Assembly (NCBI GenBank): GCA_010015745.1
Contig: ML978268.1
Location: forward strand, 1-64,000
Reading direction: 5' to 3'
Source: Setomelanomma holmii
Taxonomy: Eukaryota > Ascomycota > Dothideomycetes > Pleosporales > Phaeosphaeriaceae
Length of the DNA stretch: 64,000 nucleotides
Shown piece after piece: positions 21,598 to 33,244 of this stretch. Below the pieces are notes generated by a model. The model searched no databases. It had not been told where the DNA came from and saw nothing but the letters and a program-made list of their open reading frames with translations. The position numbers and the translations under genes are program-made. The stretch's first letter is position 1, and every line of letters starts with the position of its first letter.

Positions 21598-23571
21598 ATG
21601 GCCATACAATACGCACCGCTTTGCAGTGGCGAAATCAGGCTTCTTGGAATGGAAGAAAGGGGGGATGAAAATGAACTTTGTTTCGGTTTACGGCAGTATT
21701 CTCTAGAACAGGCTTCATCGTTTGTGGCAATCTCATATGCTTGGGGACCTCAAAACCGCACGACAGACGTTTTTATAGATGGATAACCAGTTGCAATAAC
21801 ACAGACTCTATTCGATATTTTCGTAGACCGAGTAAGCATCTCCGAGCAACCCGAGTTCCGCCCGCACCTCGACAGCATGCCTTTTGCAGCACGCTTCTTA
21901 TGGGTAGATGCGCTTGGTATCAACCAGCAAAATCTCAAAGAGCGGGCTCAGCAAGTACGTCTGATGGGAAGGATATATCAGACTGGGCACCTGTGCATCT
22001 GTTTGGGCCATATGGACCCCGAGCGCGATAGGACTGCCTCACACGCAATTTGGCGGCTCGCGAGCGACCTGGAACAATTGGGCAGCGACTGTGAAATCGT
22101 CGTGACAGATGATGAATGGCTTGCTCTCCACGATCTGTTCGTAAAGCCATGGTTCAAGCGCATGTTTCAAGCGCATGGTTCAAGCGCATGTTTCAAGCGC
22201 ATGTTTCAAACGCATGTGGACCATTCAAGAATTCGTCTTTCCCTCACATACGAACTGTACAATATGGAATGCGCATAGACCGCTAAAAGCGACGGAGCTC
22301 TGGGACATAGCAAGGAGGCTATTTGAAATGGAGCCAACGGGCCTGGATATCTGGCAAACAGTCTCGATGCGCGAGGGAATGAGGAAATACATGGCCATGT
22401 TCGAAATTAAGAAGCGTATACACCATGGAAATTATAAATGTCTGGCGACGCTATTTCCCTGGATCTTCCGCGATCGCCGGGCTACAGATCCACGAGACAA
22501 GATATACTCTTTGGTACCGCTCATAGGGTTTGATGCGACGCGATTTTGCGGCCATGATAGCGGCCATGATAGCGGCCTTGCCGACCCAGCCATCACGGGG
22601 ACTTGATTTCGACAAGCTCATTATCGACTACGAAACGCCGGTCGAGCATGTCTTTGCAAGCTTTGTCGACGCCATCGTATCTGCTACACAAACTCTAAAC
22701 ATACTATGCGCATGTCAGCGTCCCAATCCGTTCTCGAGGTCCTGAATACCCAACTGGGCAGATCCGTGGGTCAGACAGAGCTTGGTAGCGGAAAGAATCA
22801 TGTGCGAGGCTAATGACAAGAAGCGGCAGCCCCGCGAGAGTTACATAGCCGCCGGATGCAAGGCGGCCTCATTTTCCTTCTCTTTCGACAGGCGCACATT
22901 GCACGTGCGCGGGAATAGATGGGATCGAATAACATGGTTACACGACACACCTGTGTTCCCAATGTGCAATCACAAGTCCATCTACATTTGGGGAAACAGA
23001 GTGTTCGACGAGCTCCCGTCCCCTCTCCAAGGCGTCGTAGTCGCAACATACGGCAAACAGATTCCCGTCGGCACCGACGATGACTATGCGAGTGTTGCGC
23101 ATCTGGATAACGACGAGGGCAGGACAGCCTATTAGTGGCTCCAGGCCATGCTTGGTGGTGCCTTTTCCGTAGCACGTTCACGCGGAAAAGATCGACTGGT
23201 ACTTTCACACTGGCGCTACACCGGAATGGCATTCTTCAGCACTCTCCTATGACTTTGGCGGGATTTATTACCAGGATATCATCGGGCATGATCATTCTGG
23301 TGATCTGGAGATGAGATGCACTCAAACTGGCCATCGACGAAACATCTTCGTGGGAGAAAGGGGGTTGTTGCGGCCTTGTACCAGATGATGCGATGCACAA
23401 TGACTTGGTTTGCATTTTTCTGGGCTGTGATGTGCTAATGCTGGTTCGGCAGCTGGATGAAGGAAGGTACATTCTCATAGGAGAGGTTTTCTGCAAGGCA
23501 TGATGTACGGAGAGGCAATTGAAGCTCTCGAGCGCGGCGATGCAAAGTTAGAAGAGTTCGAGCTAGTATGA
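21598..23571 (+). pseudogene. HET-domain pseudogene 2, heavily mutated
   Basis: A full-length but decayed HET gene. Core motifs remain readable across frames: SFVAISYAWGPQNRTTD, ARFLWVDALGINQQN, RAQQVRLMGRIYQ, KPWFKRM then WTIQEFVFPS, DPRDKIYSLVPLIG, IPNWADPW, and a C-terminal block GRYILIGEVFC.. MYGEA ending at TGA 23571. Visible lesions: TAA at 21784-21786 in the first HET block; a 13-bp unit expanded to five copies at 22152-22216, adding 52 bases and shifting frame; another shift near 22545-22610, next to a 12-bp repeat; TGA at 22743-22745 where Trp is expected before IPNW; TAG at 23133-23135; further stops after 23350. It is more decayed than HET pseudogene 1. Confidence 0.85.
22152..22216. 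repeat. 13-bp tandem repeat, five copies, inside HET pseudogene 2
   Basis: Five adjacent 13-mers of the form KTTCAAGCGCATG start at 22152, 22165, 22178, 22191 and 22204; the last carries AAACG for AAGCG. One copy is the expected coding sequence for WFKRM before WTIQEF. The four extra copies add 52 bases, which is not a multiple of three. Confidence 0.95.
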
Positions 23572-24039
23572 AAGCTGCTCCAAGTGCTTTTATGGCAAGA
23601 GATTATGTGTGTGGTGAAATTTGTTCATTCTCATGCTCATCTTATCCACGCCATGAGCCCCTCAACCATTGAATTACCAATCCAACCAGCCTTCCTTTCC
23701 CAAAGCATATACGTGAATGCATAGTCAAAAGGACAGAAATAAGCTCAAAAAGCTCAGTATATATCCTCAAACTCAACACTTCCCAGGCCATCCAAAACCA
23801 AATGCATCCCGGAAGCAATTTTTGTAAAAACCAAATGCCGCTGTGCTGTGTTGTGCCAATGAAGTACATGCTTCTATCCATATCGTAAAGGAACGTGGGT
23901 ATCTTCTTAAAGAGGAAAAGGAGTGTCGTGTAGATGCATGTATGCCGTATATGCAGAAAAGCAAAAGCAAAAGCAAAAAGAGTCGTGTTCGCGTTATTCA
24001 CCCACCTTTCCACCTCTCCACCTCTTCCTCGCATTACGC
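23572..24039. other. Intergenic with a short GCAAAA microsatellite
   Basis: No gene was seen. A run of about four GCAAAA-like units lies near 23955-23980, just past the stop codon of the convergent GPI protein gene. Confidence 0.5.
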
Positions 24040-25017
24040 TCACACAAACAGCGCCAAAGCACCACCGGCAAGCGCATATCCCAACGCAGCATTCTTGTTC
24101 GCCGCGCCCGTCTGCAGTCCTGGCTTTCCACTCGATTGTGTCGGGTTCGGCGCCTCGGTTGCTTGCGCTGGGTCGACGAATGTATAACTCGTCAACGTAC
24201 TCGGTTTCCCATCTGCGCCCGTCGTCGTGATTAGCCTGATACTGCTGATCTTGCCGCCGCCAGGCGTATACGTGGTGACGAAGGTGCTGCCCTGCGCGTT
24301 GGTCTCGGTGCGCACTTCACCTGGTGTTGGCGCGAATTGTGCGGCGGACGTGACGACGGTGCTGCGTCCTTGGGCGTCGGTTGTGGTGCGGATCACGGCA
24401 GGGCGGTTCTCGGTCGATGTCACTGTTTGGCCCTGAGAGTTTGTGCGCACGATGGTTACGGCGACGGAGGCGGTGACTTGGCTGAGAACAGAGGTGGTTT
24501 GGACTACAGTCTGACCGCGCGAGTCGGTGGTAGTCTGCGGGACGTTGACGATGACAGCGCGGTCGGTGTTTGTGCTCTGAGCAGGTGGGTTGTTTGCGGG
24601 TGCCTGGCTGCTTTGTTGAGCGGGTGCTTGGCTGCTCTGTGCTGGCGAGGTGTCTGAGGTCTGCTGCACTGGAGGAGGTGCGGCGGAAGTGCCATTGCTT
24701 GGTGTTTGGCGCTTCTTCAGGTCCTGCACAGCGGCAATGACGAGCTTGGTCGCGAGCGCTGGGTTCTTGTCGTGGACTTGTTCTACGCCGCGGTGGTGCG
24801 ACTCAAAGACACCTGACTTGAAGTCTTTGAGGCCGCTGAGTGCTGCTTGGAGCGACTCCTCTGGGAGAGCATTGAGCAGGTCCCGGAAGGCTTCTTGCGC
24901 ACTGGAATATATAGGCTTCGACTGCTCGACTTGCTGAGTCGGCGACGTGGGCTCTTCCGCAAATACCGAGCCGAACAGTGGCAGGGCCAAGAGGGCCAGA
25001 GTGCCGAACGAACGCAT
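24040..25017 (-). CDS. GPI-anchored Ser/Thr-rich cell wall protein with internal repeats
   Basis: A 325-aa single-exon protein. MRSFGTLALLALPLFGSVFA is a signal peptide. Residues about 35-105 form a short conserved helical region (AQEAFRDLLNALPEESLQAAL). A Gln/Pro/Ser linker follows, then about four imperfect repeats built on T-T-D-x-x-G-Q-(T/S)-x-V-x-T (for example TTTDSRGQTVVQTTS and RTTTDAQGRSTVVTS). The C-terminus (ALGYALAGGALALFV) after a small-residue stretch is a GPI attachment signal. This layout is typical of fungal wall structural proteins or adhesin-like proteins with beta-strand Thr repeats. No catalytic domain was found. The ATG at 25017 matches the signal peptide start. Confidence 0.8.
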   Translation of the reverse strand: MRSFGTLALLALPLFGSVFAEEPTSPTQQVEQSKPIYSSAQEAFRDLLNALPEESLQAALSGLKDFKSGVFESHHRGVEQVHDKNPALATKLVIAAVQDLKKRQTPSNGTSAAPPPVQQTSDTSPAQSSQAPAQQSSQAPANNPPAQSTNTDRAVIVNVPQTTTDSRGQTVVQTTSVLSQVTASVAVTIVRTNSQGQTVTSTENRPAVIRTTTDAQGRSTVVTSAAQFAPTPGEVRTETNAQGSTFVTTYTPGGGKISSIRLITTTGADGKPSTLTSYTFVDPAQATEAPNPTQSSGKPGLQTGAANKNAALGYALAGGALALFV

Positions 25018-25961
25018 CGTGATGTTTTCTCTATCGTTAAAGCGTCAATTGGGAAGCGACCGTGAAGTTCTTCAAGGAAAGAGCAACTGGAACAATTCGT
25101 GTCAGCACATCGTCATGCAGGTAATGAAGGTCATAGTGGAAGCTGTGCAAGGGAAGGACATATGTCCGAGACGGGCAGCTGGGCCATATAAGACACAGAT
25201 GCCGCGGCTGGCCACGTTGGGGCTGGGGTGTTGAGCGTGGTCGCGTCGGATGGAACGCTTACACAAAAAGTCTGGGTCGGCTCCGGGTGGCTGGGTACAG
25301 CTGTCAAACGCCACTACCAATATCGATAGCCTGGTCCAGCTCGCAATTATCGTGTCAATACCAATCGTGTGCGAGAACGAGCGTGTATCGAGAGAAGCAG
25401 TCAGTACTGCAGCGAGCGTGAATTGTTTTGTTGTCTGGAGGATCGAAGCGGAGTCGTTGAGGCAAAGTCAGACCTTAAGGCAGTAGGCGTCAAGCTTATG
25501 CTACAAGTGCCATGCATAGACTACACACCACACGTGCAGCAGACCCGCACCGTCGCCTCCAGCTCTGAACGCTGCCAATCCTGAAGCAGCGTAGTCGCCT
25601 CTCAAGCTGACGATCATTCTTGCTCATGCCATGCCCCGCCTTGCACCTTCCCGACGAGGCAATCTACCCATAGCATCTACCACGTCTGCAAGCAAATCCC
25701 CCAGACAGGATGGCATTTTCCCTGCAGTTATCCTCCGCATTAATCCCCCGAAACACCTCAGCAGTCGGAGCAACAAATGCCCAACACCGGTTTCTCAGCT
25801 TGAGGAAAACGTGAAACCTGGCAGCGCACAGCTCGTATGCGGAGCCTTTGACTCGCCTGTGCTGCATCCTTGTTGCAGGACGTCATGTGGCAGCAAGCGA
25901 GCTGGCCCGGATGCTGAAACAATGAAGCGACTGTGCATGGCAGCCACTCGTGCGTTATCCT
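25018..25961. other. Intergenic, nothing recognised
   Basis: Promoter side of the GPI wall protein gene. Small frames at 25250-26020 (plus) lack motifs or consistent coding character. Confidence 0.5.
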
Positions 25962-26448
25962 TCAGCCTTGGGTCTGATATACCTCTAGCACGACATGCTT
26001 CGTCCAGTCACCGATCATAATATTGTATTCCATTCCACTCATCCCATCTCCTGCCTCAATCACTTCATCACCCCTCTCGCGATCCTCGCATCCTCTCAAC
26101 TCGGCTTCTCCCCCGCCCAATCGCGCTCCCATCTCCAACCCAATCACCTTCCCTCTCGCAGCGTAAAAATAGCCTTCCATTAAGCCCTGCAGCACACCTG
26201 ATGCCGAGCCAATCCGCTTCCTGGCGTAGAACGGCATGTCGTGAGCCAGACCCACGGGCCAAGCTGTTGTTCGCCACACGCCAGTGCAAACAATGGTCGC
26301 GGTGCGGCAGACCGGCAACATCAGTGCGGTTGCTCCACTTGTTCGTGATGGTGCTTATGTTGTTGAGTTTGCCGTTGCGGGACGGGGTGGGGATGAAGCG
26401 ATGCATTACTTCATTTTGATCGTGTTCTTGACCTTTGGCGCGGGGCAT
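25962..26448 (-). pseudogene. Possible decayed fragment of an unidentified gene
   Basis: On the minus strand, protein-like text moves between frames. One frame gives FIPTPSRNGKLNNISTITNK ending NRTDV. About 26325 the next frame continues PVCRTATIVCTGVWRTTAWP, then GLAHDMPFYARKRIGSASGV, GLMEGYFYAARGKVIGLEMG and a C-terminus MEYNIMIGDWTKHVVLEVY before a stop at 25962. The continuity of style across the frame break suggests one gene with at least one frameshift. I do not recognise the family. It could instead be two exons with an unusual intron. Confidence 0.35.
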
Positions 26449-26961
26449 CGATCTCGCCGAAACTTTGCAGAAAATGTGTTGTTGCTAGCTGTTGAACTAA
26501 CATCGTATCCAGTGTCAATAGTCTATTCTGTGGTGACAATTCCATTCTTTAGCGTGAATCATGTCACGATGCTACCAAGTGATATATCATTGGCGGCTTT
26601 GCTCACCTCGCATGCACATGAGCCCGGTCCCAATTGCACTGCCGACTACTTCATTGTTCATTCACTCATAAACATCATTTCAGATTACGCAACCTCGAAG
26701 GATGAACGAAATTACTATTACTACTACCATCAATTCCTACATCAGCCCGGTATGAAATCATCACGAAGGAGGTCGCTCCTTGCTGATCGCTGTATGCAAA
26801 AACCATCCAACCCTATACATTCACATCAAGTACCGGAGGGAATCTTCGTTATTCAGTATTGCTCAAAGAGCACCAGAACCCTAAACGCCACGCTACCTCA
26901 ATGTTCTGCCTCGCAAGGATATCAGTAATGTACATCAAACATTTCATGGGAGGCTCTTGTG
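26449..26961. other. Intergenic, nothing recognised
   Basis: Region downstream of the RhoGAP gene. A long plus-strand frame (26284-26928) overlaps it but has a run of Tyr codons from a TAC/TAT repeat and no domain, and was rejected. Confidence 0.45.
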
Positions 26962-29900
26962 TCATGGACCCGGAGTGGAAAACACGTCGACCTGCTCATT
27001 TTGAGAAGGCGAAGCATTTGACTTGGATGCCGCATTTTGCGACTGATTCGATTGCGTTGGTGTGGTCGGCTGCGGCGCCGAGGTCTGATCATCTGAAGCC
27101 ACCGGTGTAGGATGAGCATGTTCCTCAGTAGGACCAGGAATATGGTGAGATTCAGGCCCATGACTTTGCGTTGACGATTCAACGGGAGCTGCAGACTGTG
27201 ACTGGGTAACAGGAACGACACTAGCCACTTGTGTGTTATATGGTAAGACTGAAGGCTGTGTTGGGTGTCCTGATGCAGGCAGCACCGATGTGGCCTGCAA
27301 GCTCGAAGCAGCAGGTGCAGTCGGTGGCTGTGGACTAGAGCCAGTGGGTGTGACATCTTGAGATGTCTCGGCGGTAGGTCGAGGGATATCCATGGATCGT
27401 CCTCTGCCAGTAGAGCTATCCTGAGGAGCTCTTAGGCCTGAAGGAGTGGGCAGAAAGCTAGAGCTTCCTGGTGGACTCTTGGCTCGCTCCCTCTTGTCTG
27501 AGCGCTCTTTGTGGTCTTGCCTCATCTTGTGAAACCAATCAAAAGCCCCTCCCTTCTTTTCCGGTTTGTCATGATCTGGCGGGCTTCCATAGGCCGTTGA
27601 TAGATCTGAATTTTGGTGAGAGTCGTATTGCAAGCTCCTTCGAGAACCAGCTTGGCCTCCCCAGCCAGAGCTGCTCCCGAATGAGCTCATGCTTTTATCA
27701 CCACCTGGCACAGAGCCATGCAGGTCAGTCTGGCTTGCTGTTGGCGTTGCTCGGCTGTCGCCCCGTTTGTGGGCTTTCCAAAAGCTTCGCTTCTCCTCCT
27801 TTGCCTCTTCGGTAGGTTCGGCAGCCTCTGAGTATTCTGTCGCAGTCGAGTGCGACCTGAACGAAGTCGAAGGCGACATGCTTGGCTTGAGAGTCGTACC
27901 AGAATTGCGTGAGGACGCCGAATCGCCAGTGTATTGCACATTCTCTTTGGACCCACTTGCCTGGACGTATCCTTGTGCAAATGGAGGTTGGGGCGGGTGT
28001 AATGGGGAATGCTGTGCTGGGGGTACCTGCACCATAGTGGCGCCTAGATCAGCACCTGTTAAAGAGTGGGTGGAACTATGTGCGCTAGGGTTTGCACTGT
28101 TGGGTATTCGCTTCTTCTGAAGCTTATTCGGCTTGCGACCATCTTTGGGTTCGCTGGAGGGCGAGGCAGCTACTTTGGACAGGATCTGAGTGAAGGTTCG
28201 TGTTGCTGGATGTTGTTCAGCGGCCGGCCCAGAGTCGACGGGTGCCTCCGTAAAGTCCGATCTCTCTCGTGTCGGTGTCAGGTGTGGACTGCGTTGACTC
28301 GTGATAGGTCCTGGCGGTGGTGGCACAAGCTGTTTAGCTTCTTGAGCAGTCGCACTCGGGGTTACCTCCTCGCTCGGCGGAATAATGCCGGGAGATGGAA
28401 GTGGGAACCCGCCAGGAATCTCGTGAATAGCAGGCGTGACTGCAGTTGTCTTACTCTGAGGCATAGCTGCCAGGGGCGCGGTTGGAGGAAGCTCTATTCT
28501 TTGGGGTGGCATAGTCTGTGCGCGCTTAATTGCTGTCTCGTCAGGCGCATCTTCCGTTGGCTGCACTGACTTTGACGCATCCGCAACATCTGAAGCAGAG
28601 TTTGTTGCCTTCGATGTTTGCCCCAGGTTAGCAACAATAGCTGCTGCTTCTGCGGCTATCGGCGAGGTAACGGGATCCTTCACCTCCTCTGCACTCGGTG
28701 TGGTTGAACCAGACTTTTCTCGAGGGAAGCGGGGGCTGTTCAGAGCAGGCGATCTCTTGGAAGGCAAGGTGTTGGACCGATGAACACCAGAAGTGGTCGG
28801 CGTCGAGAACGCAGGTGTGATTGGACTTGGTACAGCACCTGACTGCCGTGAGCGTTTCGAAGAAGTTGACACATTCCTGCGCACGCCATTAAATTTCCGC
28901 ACGCTCTCTGCACCAGCGCTTGAAGTGGTTGATGCAGATCTTCCGATGCCTGAGTTGTTGCGCCCAGGCGTTGTTGGAGTCCACGCTTGTGGAGTAGTCG
29001 GACCACTTTCAATATGCTTGACAGTGCCTTCATCCACTGCGGTGCCTTCCATACCAATCAAGAAGTGATCTTGGTTGTCTATAAGGAAAATCAGGACGTC
29101 TTGGCTTAATCGATAGTCCGCTGGAGACATGTCGTGCTGGGGATGGGACAGTATGCCGGGCTGAAAGATGGCTGCGAGATTGTGAGTGGTCATTTTGTTG
29201 ACATCAGACTTGGCAGCGAAGACAGCTAGTAGGTCCAGAATATAGAGCAGCAGCTGGCGATTGAGAGATGGCAGGCCCTTGATCAAATGCTGGTAGACTC
29301 GTACTGCGGCATCTGGATCAAAGCCTCCCGTCGAAGGGGATTGACCCTCGATGTGCCCGACCGCTTCAGCCTGATGTCCTCGCAGTGGTTGTCGAAACGG
29401 ATCGTAATTCCCAAGTGGAATGATAGGCTCCGGAAGGTTGTTGAAATATCTCCGCAAGATGTTGGCTGCATCATGCACCGTGTAACCTGTCCAGTCAAGG
29501 CCTTTGCCGTATCGTGGCGGGGTATCGAATGCCGTCTTCAGCTCCTTGATCCTCTTTTCTGATCCTGCTAAGCGGAAAATGCCCTCGACATCGGTGGCTT
29601 CGTGACATTAGCATGTCGTGCGGGGAGAAAGTGCATGCTACTAACCCTTTTCCTTCAAATAGACACCGCATTTGGCCACGACGATGGGCACATAGCCATA
29701 GATGTAGCTTTCCCCATGTTCGTTAAATAGCGAAATGGCGACATTCGCATATGGTATGCTCTGAATGAGAGGAACACCAAATATTCCTGGCAGTGCGGCT
29801 TCTGTGTATAACAATTTGTGTCAGTGAATGCACGCGACAGACGTAGGCGGGGACATCGCAGGCGCTCGTGGACAGGGCTTCAGCCTTATCAGGTACAGCT

Positions 29901-30134
29901 GCGCAGCTGAGGAGGCTGCAGCCCAAGCATGCACATCTGCGCCTGCGACTGCGTGAGGTTGGTTGTACCTTTCTCTTCGTCCTTCTTCGCGGGGCGTTTG
30001 CTGAACTGCCTCCACCACGAAGTCAGGTCGCGCTTAGCGGACGCTGGCTCCGGTGTCTGTATCGCAGCGGGCTGAGGCTCCCCGTTACGCACGCGAGGAG
30101 TGTGCATGTGGTTCTGCGTCCCCGGGTTGGGCAT
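26962..30134 (-). CDS. Sac7-like Rho GTPase-activating protein
   Basis: Exons 30134-29969, 29801-29646 and 29597-26962 give 985 aa. Intron 1 is 167 bases; intron 2 is 48 bases with a GCTAATG branch. The RhoGAP domain spans about residues 58-270: PGIFGVPLIQSIPYANVAIS, then EGIFRLAGSEKRIKELK with the catalytic arginine finger in GIFRLAG, DAANILRRYFNNLPEPIIPL, and LLAVFAAKSDVNKMTTHNLA. It should stimulate GTP hydrolysis on Rho1-type GTPases, controlling wall integrity and actin. The arrangement matches Sac7/Bag7-type fungal GAPs. The remaining 700 residues are Ser/Pro/Thr-rich and predicted disordered, with basic patches (DWFHKMRQDHKERSDKRERA) that are likely phosphorylation or membrane sites. 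Confidence 0.9.
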
Positions 30135-31028
30135 GGCAGGCGAGCTAAGAGAGTCGCAGCTCCCTCGTGAGAGGCTTTCGCACGAGGATCGACTGCAGCG
30201 AGTTGCGGAGTCGCGATATTCAGGTCCAGTCGGGCCAAAAGTGGGTAGGCGGCAGGTGTATGGGGCTGCGACGTCACTGCGAACACGAGGAGCTCAGTGC
30301 TGAGGCCTATGGCGTGCTCGCGGGCAGAACTGCGCAAACGGCGGCGACGATGGTGGTGCGCTGAGCGTTGCTGGCGCGAGCGACAGGTAGGCGTAGACTG
30401 AACACGACGGAGCTCGAGTAACAGCAGCGGTTAGGGGCACTGACGGAGGACAGCAGCTAGCGGCTGTGGTGTGGCTGTCGGGCCAATCGACAGGATTCTG
30501 GGGGTAGAGCGCACGGCGTCTGCTGACTTGCAAACACAACCAGATGCCTTGGTCCAGTCGGCAGAATCAGTCGTCGATAGCTAGCGTATAGAATGTAGGA
30601 AGACGTTATTGTTCAGTATATCGCTGTTCTAGTTCAACAATAAAGAGAGCTTGGCGTCGGCGGTACAGGTACAAGCGCGGCGCCGGGGATGGGATGGTAC
30701 AATATTGACGTTGTGTGACACTGTGCCGAAGACGATTAAGACTGGAGCCAGATGGGGTATCGACCGCTGTCACTGTTCCTTCCAAGATTCTGAAGCAGTT
30801 CCTGTTCCTGTGGGCCGTGGACTGGCACGGGTTGGTAGCATGGCATGGTTGGTGGGAGAAGGCATCTACGGCATGGCCCGTGCCCGCATCCGGATTTTTG
30901 GGAAAGAGCTCTGAGCTCATAGGCAAGAGAAGCTCATCGTCACCACAGCTAGAAACACAACGTCGCAATACTAAGCTACACACAATCCAAATATCACTGT
31001 CTGCTCATCAACACGTCCAAAATCGAAT
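30135..31028. other. Divergent promoter region of RhoGAP and TIM9 genes
   Basis: No gene was recognised. Frames at 30606-30983 (minus) and 30651-30914 (plus) overlap and show no motif. Confidence 0.45.
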
Positions 31029-31413
31029 ATGGACTCGTACGGTCTTGATCTAACCAAATATTCCGAAACGTGCTAATTGCGTGCCAGGCTTACGGCCTCG
31101 GAACAGCGCGAGCTGCAGACTCGCATGGAAAAGAAGCAGATGAAGGAGTTCATGAACGTAGGTTGGCAGCACTGTTCACGTAGTTACACTCAATGAACGC
31201 TCGCTTACACTGCGCTAGATGTACTCGAATCTCGTCCAGCAATGCTTCGACCACTGCGTCAACGGCTTTGAGAGCAAGTCGCTCACCTCGCGCGAAGAGA
31301 GCTGCATTATGCGATGCGTCGACAAGCACATGAAAGGTTCGCAACGACTGGGCGACAGGTTCCAGGAACAGAATGCTGCAATGGCACAACAAGGGGGTCT
31401 GCCCGGCAGGTAA
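31029..31413 (+). CDS. TIM9: Mitochondrial intermembrane-space chaperone Tim9
   Basis: Tim9 pairs with Tim10 to chaperone hydrophobic precursors across the intermembrane space to TIM22. Three exons: 31029-31036 (8 bases, ATG GAC TC), 31088-31157 and 31219-31413, giving 90 aa that start MDSLTASEQRELQTRMEKKQ. Introns are 51 and 61 bases (GTACGG..GCCAG and GTAGGT..GCTAG). The twin CX3C motifs are present: CFDHC and CIMRC, which form the two disulfides of small Tims. The tail RLGDRFQEQNAAMAQQ is typical. The tiny first exon was chosen because only the donor at 31037 keeps the frame into LTASEQ. Confidence 0.95.
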
Positions 31414-32479
31414 TGCTGTCGCCGCGGTATCTCATTTCGCGCTCTGGAAAATGAGTCTCAGATCTATATGATCGAGGCAGGCATCGGTGCATGCTTGTAT
31501 GGCCTGCTTTCAATGGCGCTCCTGCCTCCACCAGATGGCTGGGAGTGTGTCGACACGACTTGTACAATATAGGAACGACATTTGGGTATGAAAGGGCGCA
31601 CTGCAATCTCCTCCTCAGGATTCACCATGAAAAGTTCGGACGCATTTGCGTTATCATAGTTCAGATGCCACAGCCTGTATGCTACGAATTCGACGGTACA
31701 ACATGTGAAGTGAGACTCAGCAGAAGGGAGCTTGGTAACGCAGCATGTATCGTCGGTAGTCACTTTGGCAGTCACGGCCAGGAGCTCGTAACGTGCAAGG
31801 CTTTGGCTACACTCAACGCAGCCATTTTGTATTGTACTGTATGTCGAGCTTGCCTCTACCCAAAACCCACACACCACACCGTGCACTTCACTCCGTGATG
31901 CTTGTTATTGCACTTTGAAATTTAGCATATCAGAGAACCATTGTCATGCACTACCAGCACATCCAACTTCGATGACGAAATTGCTACAATCTGCAGCCAC
32001 AATTGCTGCAATCTCGCTTGTTGCAGATCTACCATTTCGGGCCTTCTGTCATCAATGTTACAGAATCCAAGACTACTAGCCGTGGCGCACCACTTTCTTC
32101 CTCCAAACGGCACCGTTGATGCAACATTCAAGGCCATTATTGTGCGCCAATCACACTGCACAGCCACAAGACGCGACGAAAGAGATACGGCTAGACTTTG
32201 GGGACAGTCCACATCGGTCTTTGTACGTTCGATCTGAGCTGCTGCGCCACGTCCGCACTTCTGCCAAGCTGTGATTGGCTTGGCGTTGACGTAGCGGAAT
32301 AGCTTCACGCGCCTGCTCGTCCCTGCTTTGATTCAGCCTCCCCGTCACATCGCGCATATATAACCTAACGCTCCATACTGCTCAGGTCCTCCAGTACAAC
32401 CAAGCATCTCTCCAAGTCTCTCTCGGAAATTTAAGCAACTTCAACAAATCTTCCAACTCCTCCAAACACTACAACAACA
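31414..32479. other. Intergenic with promoter of the 41-aa gene
   Basis: No protein gene is supported in 31414-32340. A TATA box (TATATAA, 32357-32363) lies 117 bases before the ATG at 32480, followed by a CT-rich then CAA-rich leader ending ACAACAACAATGG. This is the look of a strong fungal promoter. Confidence 0.6.
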
Positions 32480-32668
32480 ATGGGACTTATGTGGCATAAG
32501 GGTTTCGGCGGTCGCCATGCCGGTAAGTGCTTAGCCCTGGGCTAGATGCCCTCAACTTGCCGGTACCCGTGCTAATGAACCATAGGCGGTGGTGTCGTTG
32601 CTGACAAGCACGGTGTTCGACGCGCTCCCTTTCGCATCTCCTGCGGTCGCTTCAGCTGCTTCCGCTAG
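32480..32668 (+). CDS. 41-aa basic Gly/Arg-rich microprotein, spliced
   Basis: Exons 32480-32522 and 32586-32668 are joined by a 63-base intron with perfect GTAAGT donor, a GCTAATG branch and ATAG acceptor. The product is 41 aa, begins MGLMWHKGFGGRHAGGGVV, ends RISCGRFSCFR, and has six Arg, two Lys, three His and two Cys. The start is in strong context (ACAACAATGG) behind a TATA box and a CAA-rich leader. A second consensus intron (32705-32756, GTGAGT..GCTAATG..TATAG) follows the stop codon, so the mRNA appears to carry a 3' UTR intron. No signal peptide or known domain; I do not recognise the family. The alternative is a spliced non-coding RNA, but frame across the intron and leader quality favour a protein. 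Confidence 0.6.
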
Positions 32669-33244
32669 TCAATGATCACCTTTCCTTGACGAGTTCCACG
32701 ATCCGTGAGTCGAGCCTCGAAGCCGCAGACTGCGAGCAATGCTAATGGCATTATAGCCTTATACCACTTCACCACAACTTTGTAACGGCGTTGGTCGAAA
32801 TGCTGCGTACAGCAGTCCAAACGACATGATACTTTGGCATAGTCTTAGCAGCAGCATATTATCGTTTGTCTCTCTAAACGATGCGATGACCAGGCGGGTG
32901 TATCACTCCACTGGCGCTGGAATTTACATAATTCATACCCACAAAACCCTAATGCAGACATATTGCCAAAAATCGTCTTCTCACCTTCCAATGCTTCTCA
33001 CTCCATACACAGCACACCCATACATCCGCTACCAACTGTTGTGTGAAGTGCAGCCTCGCGAGAACCAAAAATGACGTCACATCCTCTGACCCTTGAATCT
33101 GGCCGCGGATCCACTTTTGCATCTCCATCACGCGCCGCATCTTCAAATTTGACGCGGGGCAACAATGTGCGAAAATGGCCACCACGATCGTAAAGGCTCT
33201 CAATGGGCGAGTATCGTCACGGCTGCAACCCTAGACACGCCAGA
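32669..33244. other. Intergenic, with candidate 3' UTR intron
   Basis: Contains the putative 3' UTR intron at 32705-32756 of the 41-aa gene. Beyond that no gene was seen up to the racemase start. Confidence 0.5.

Noticed and set aside
26284..26928. A 214-codon plus-strand open frame between GPI and RhoGAP genes
   Set aside because: It is antisense to the more protein-like fragment at 25962-26448, contains a Tyr run from a simple repeat and shows no domain.
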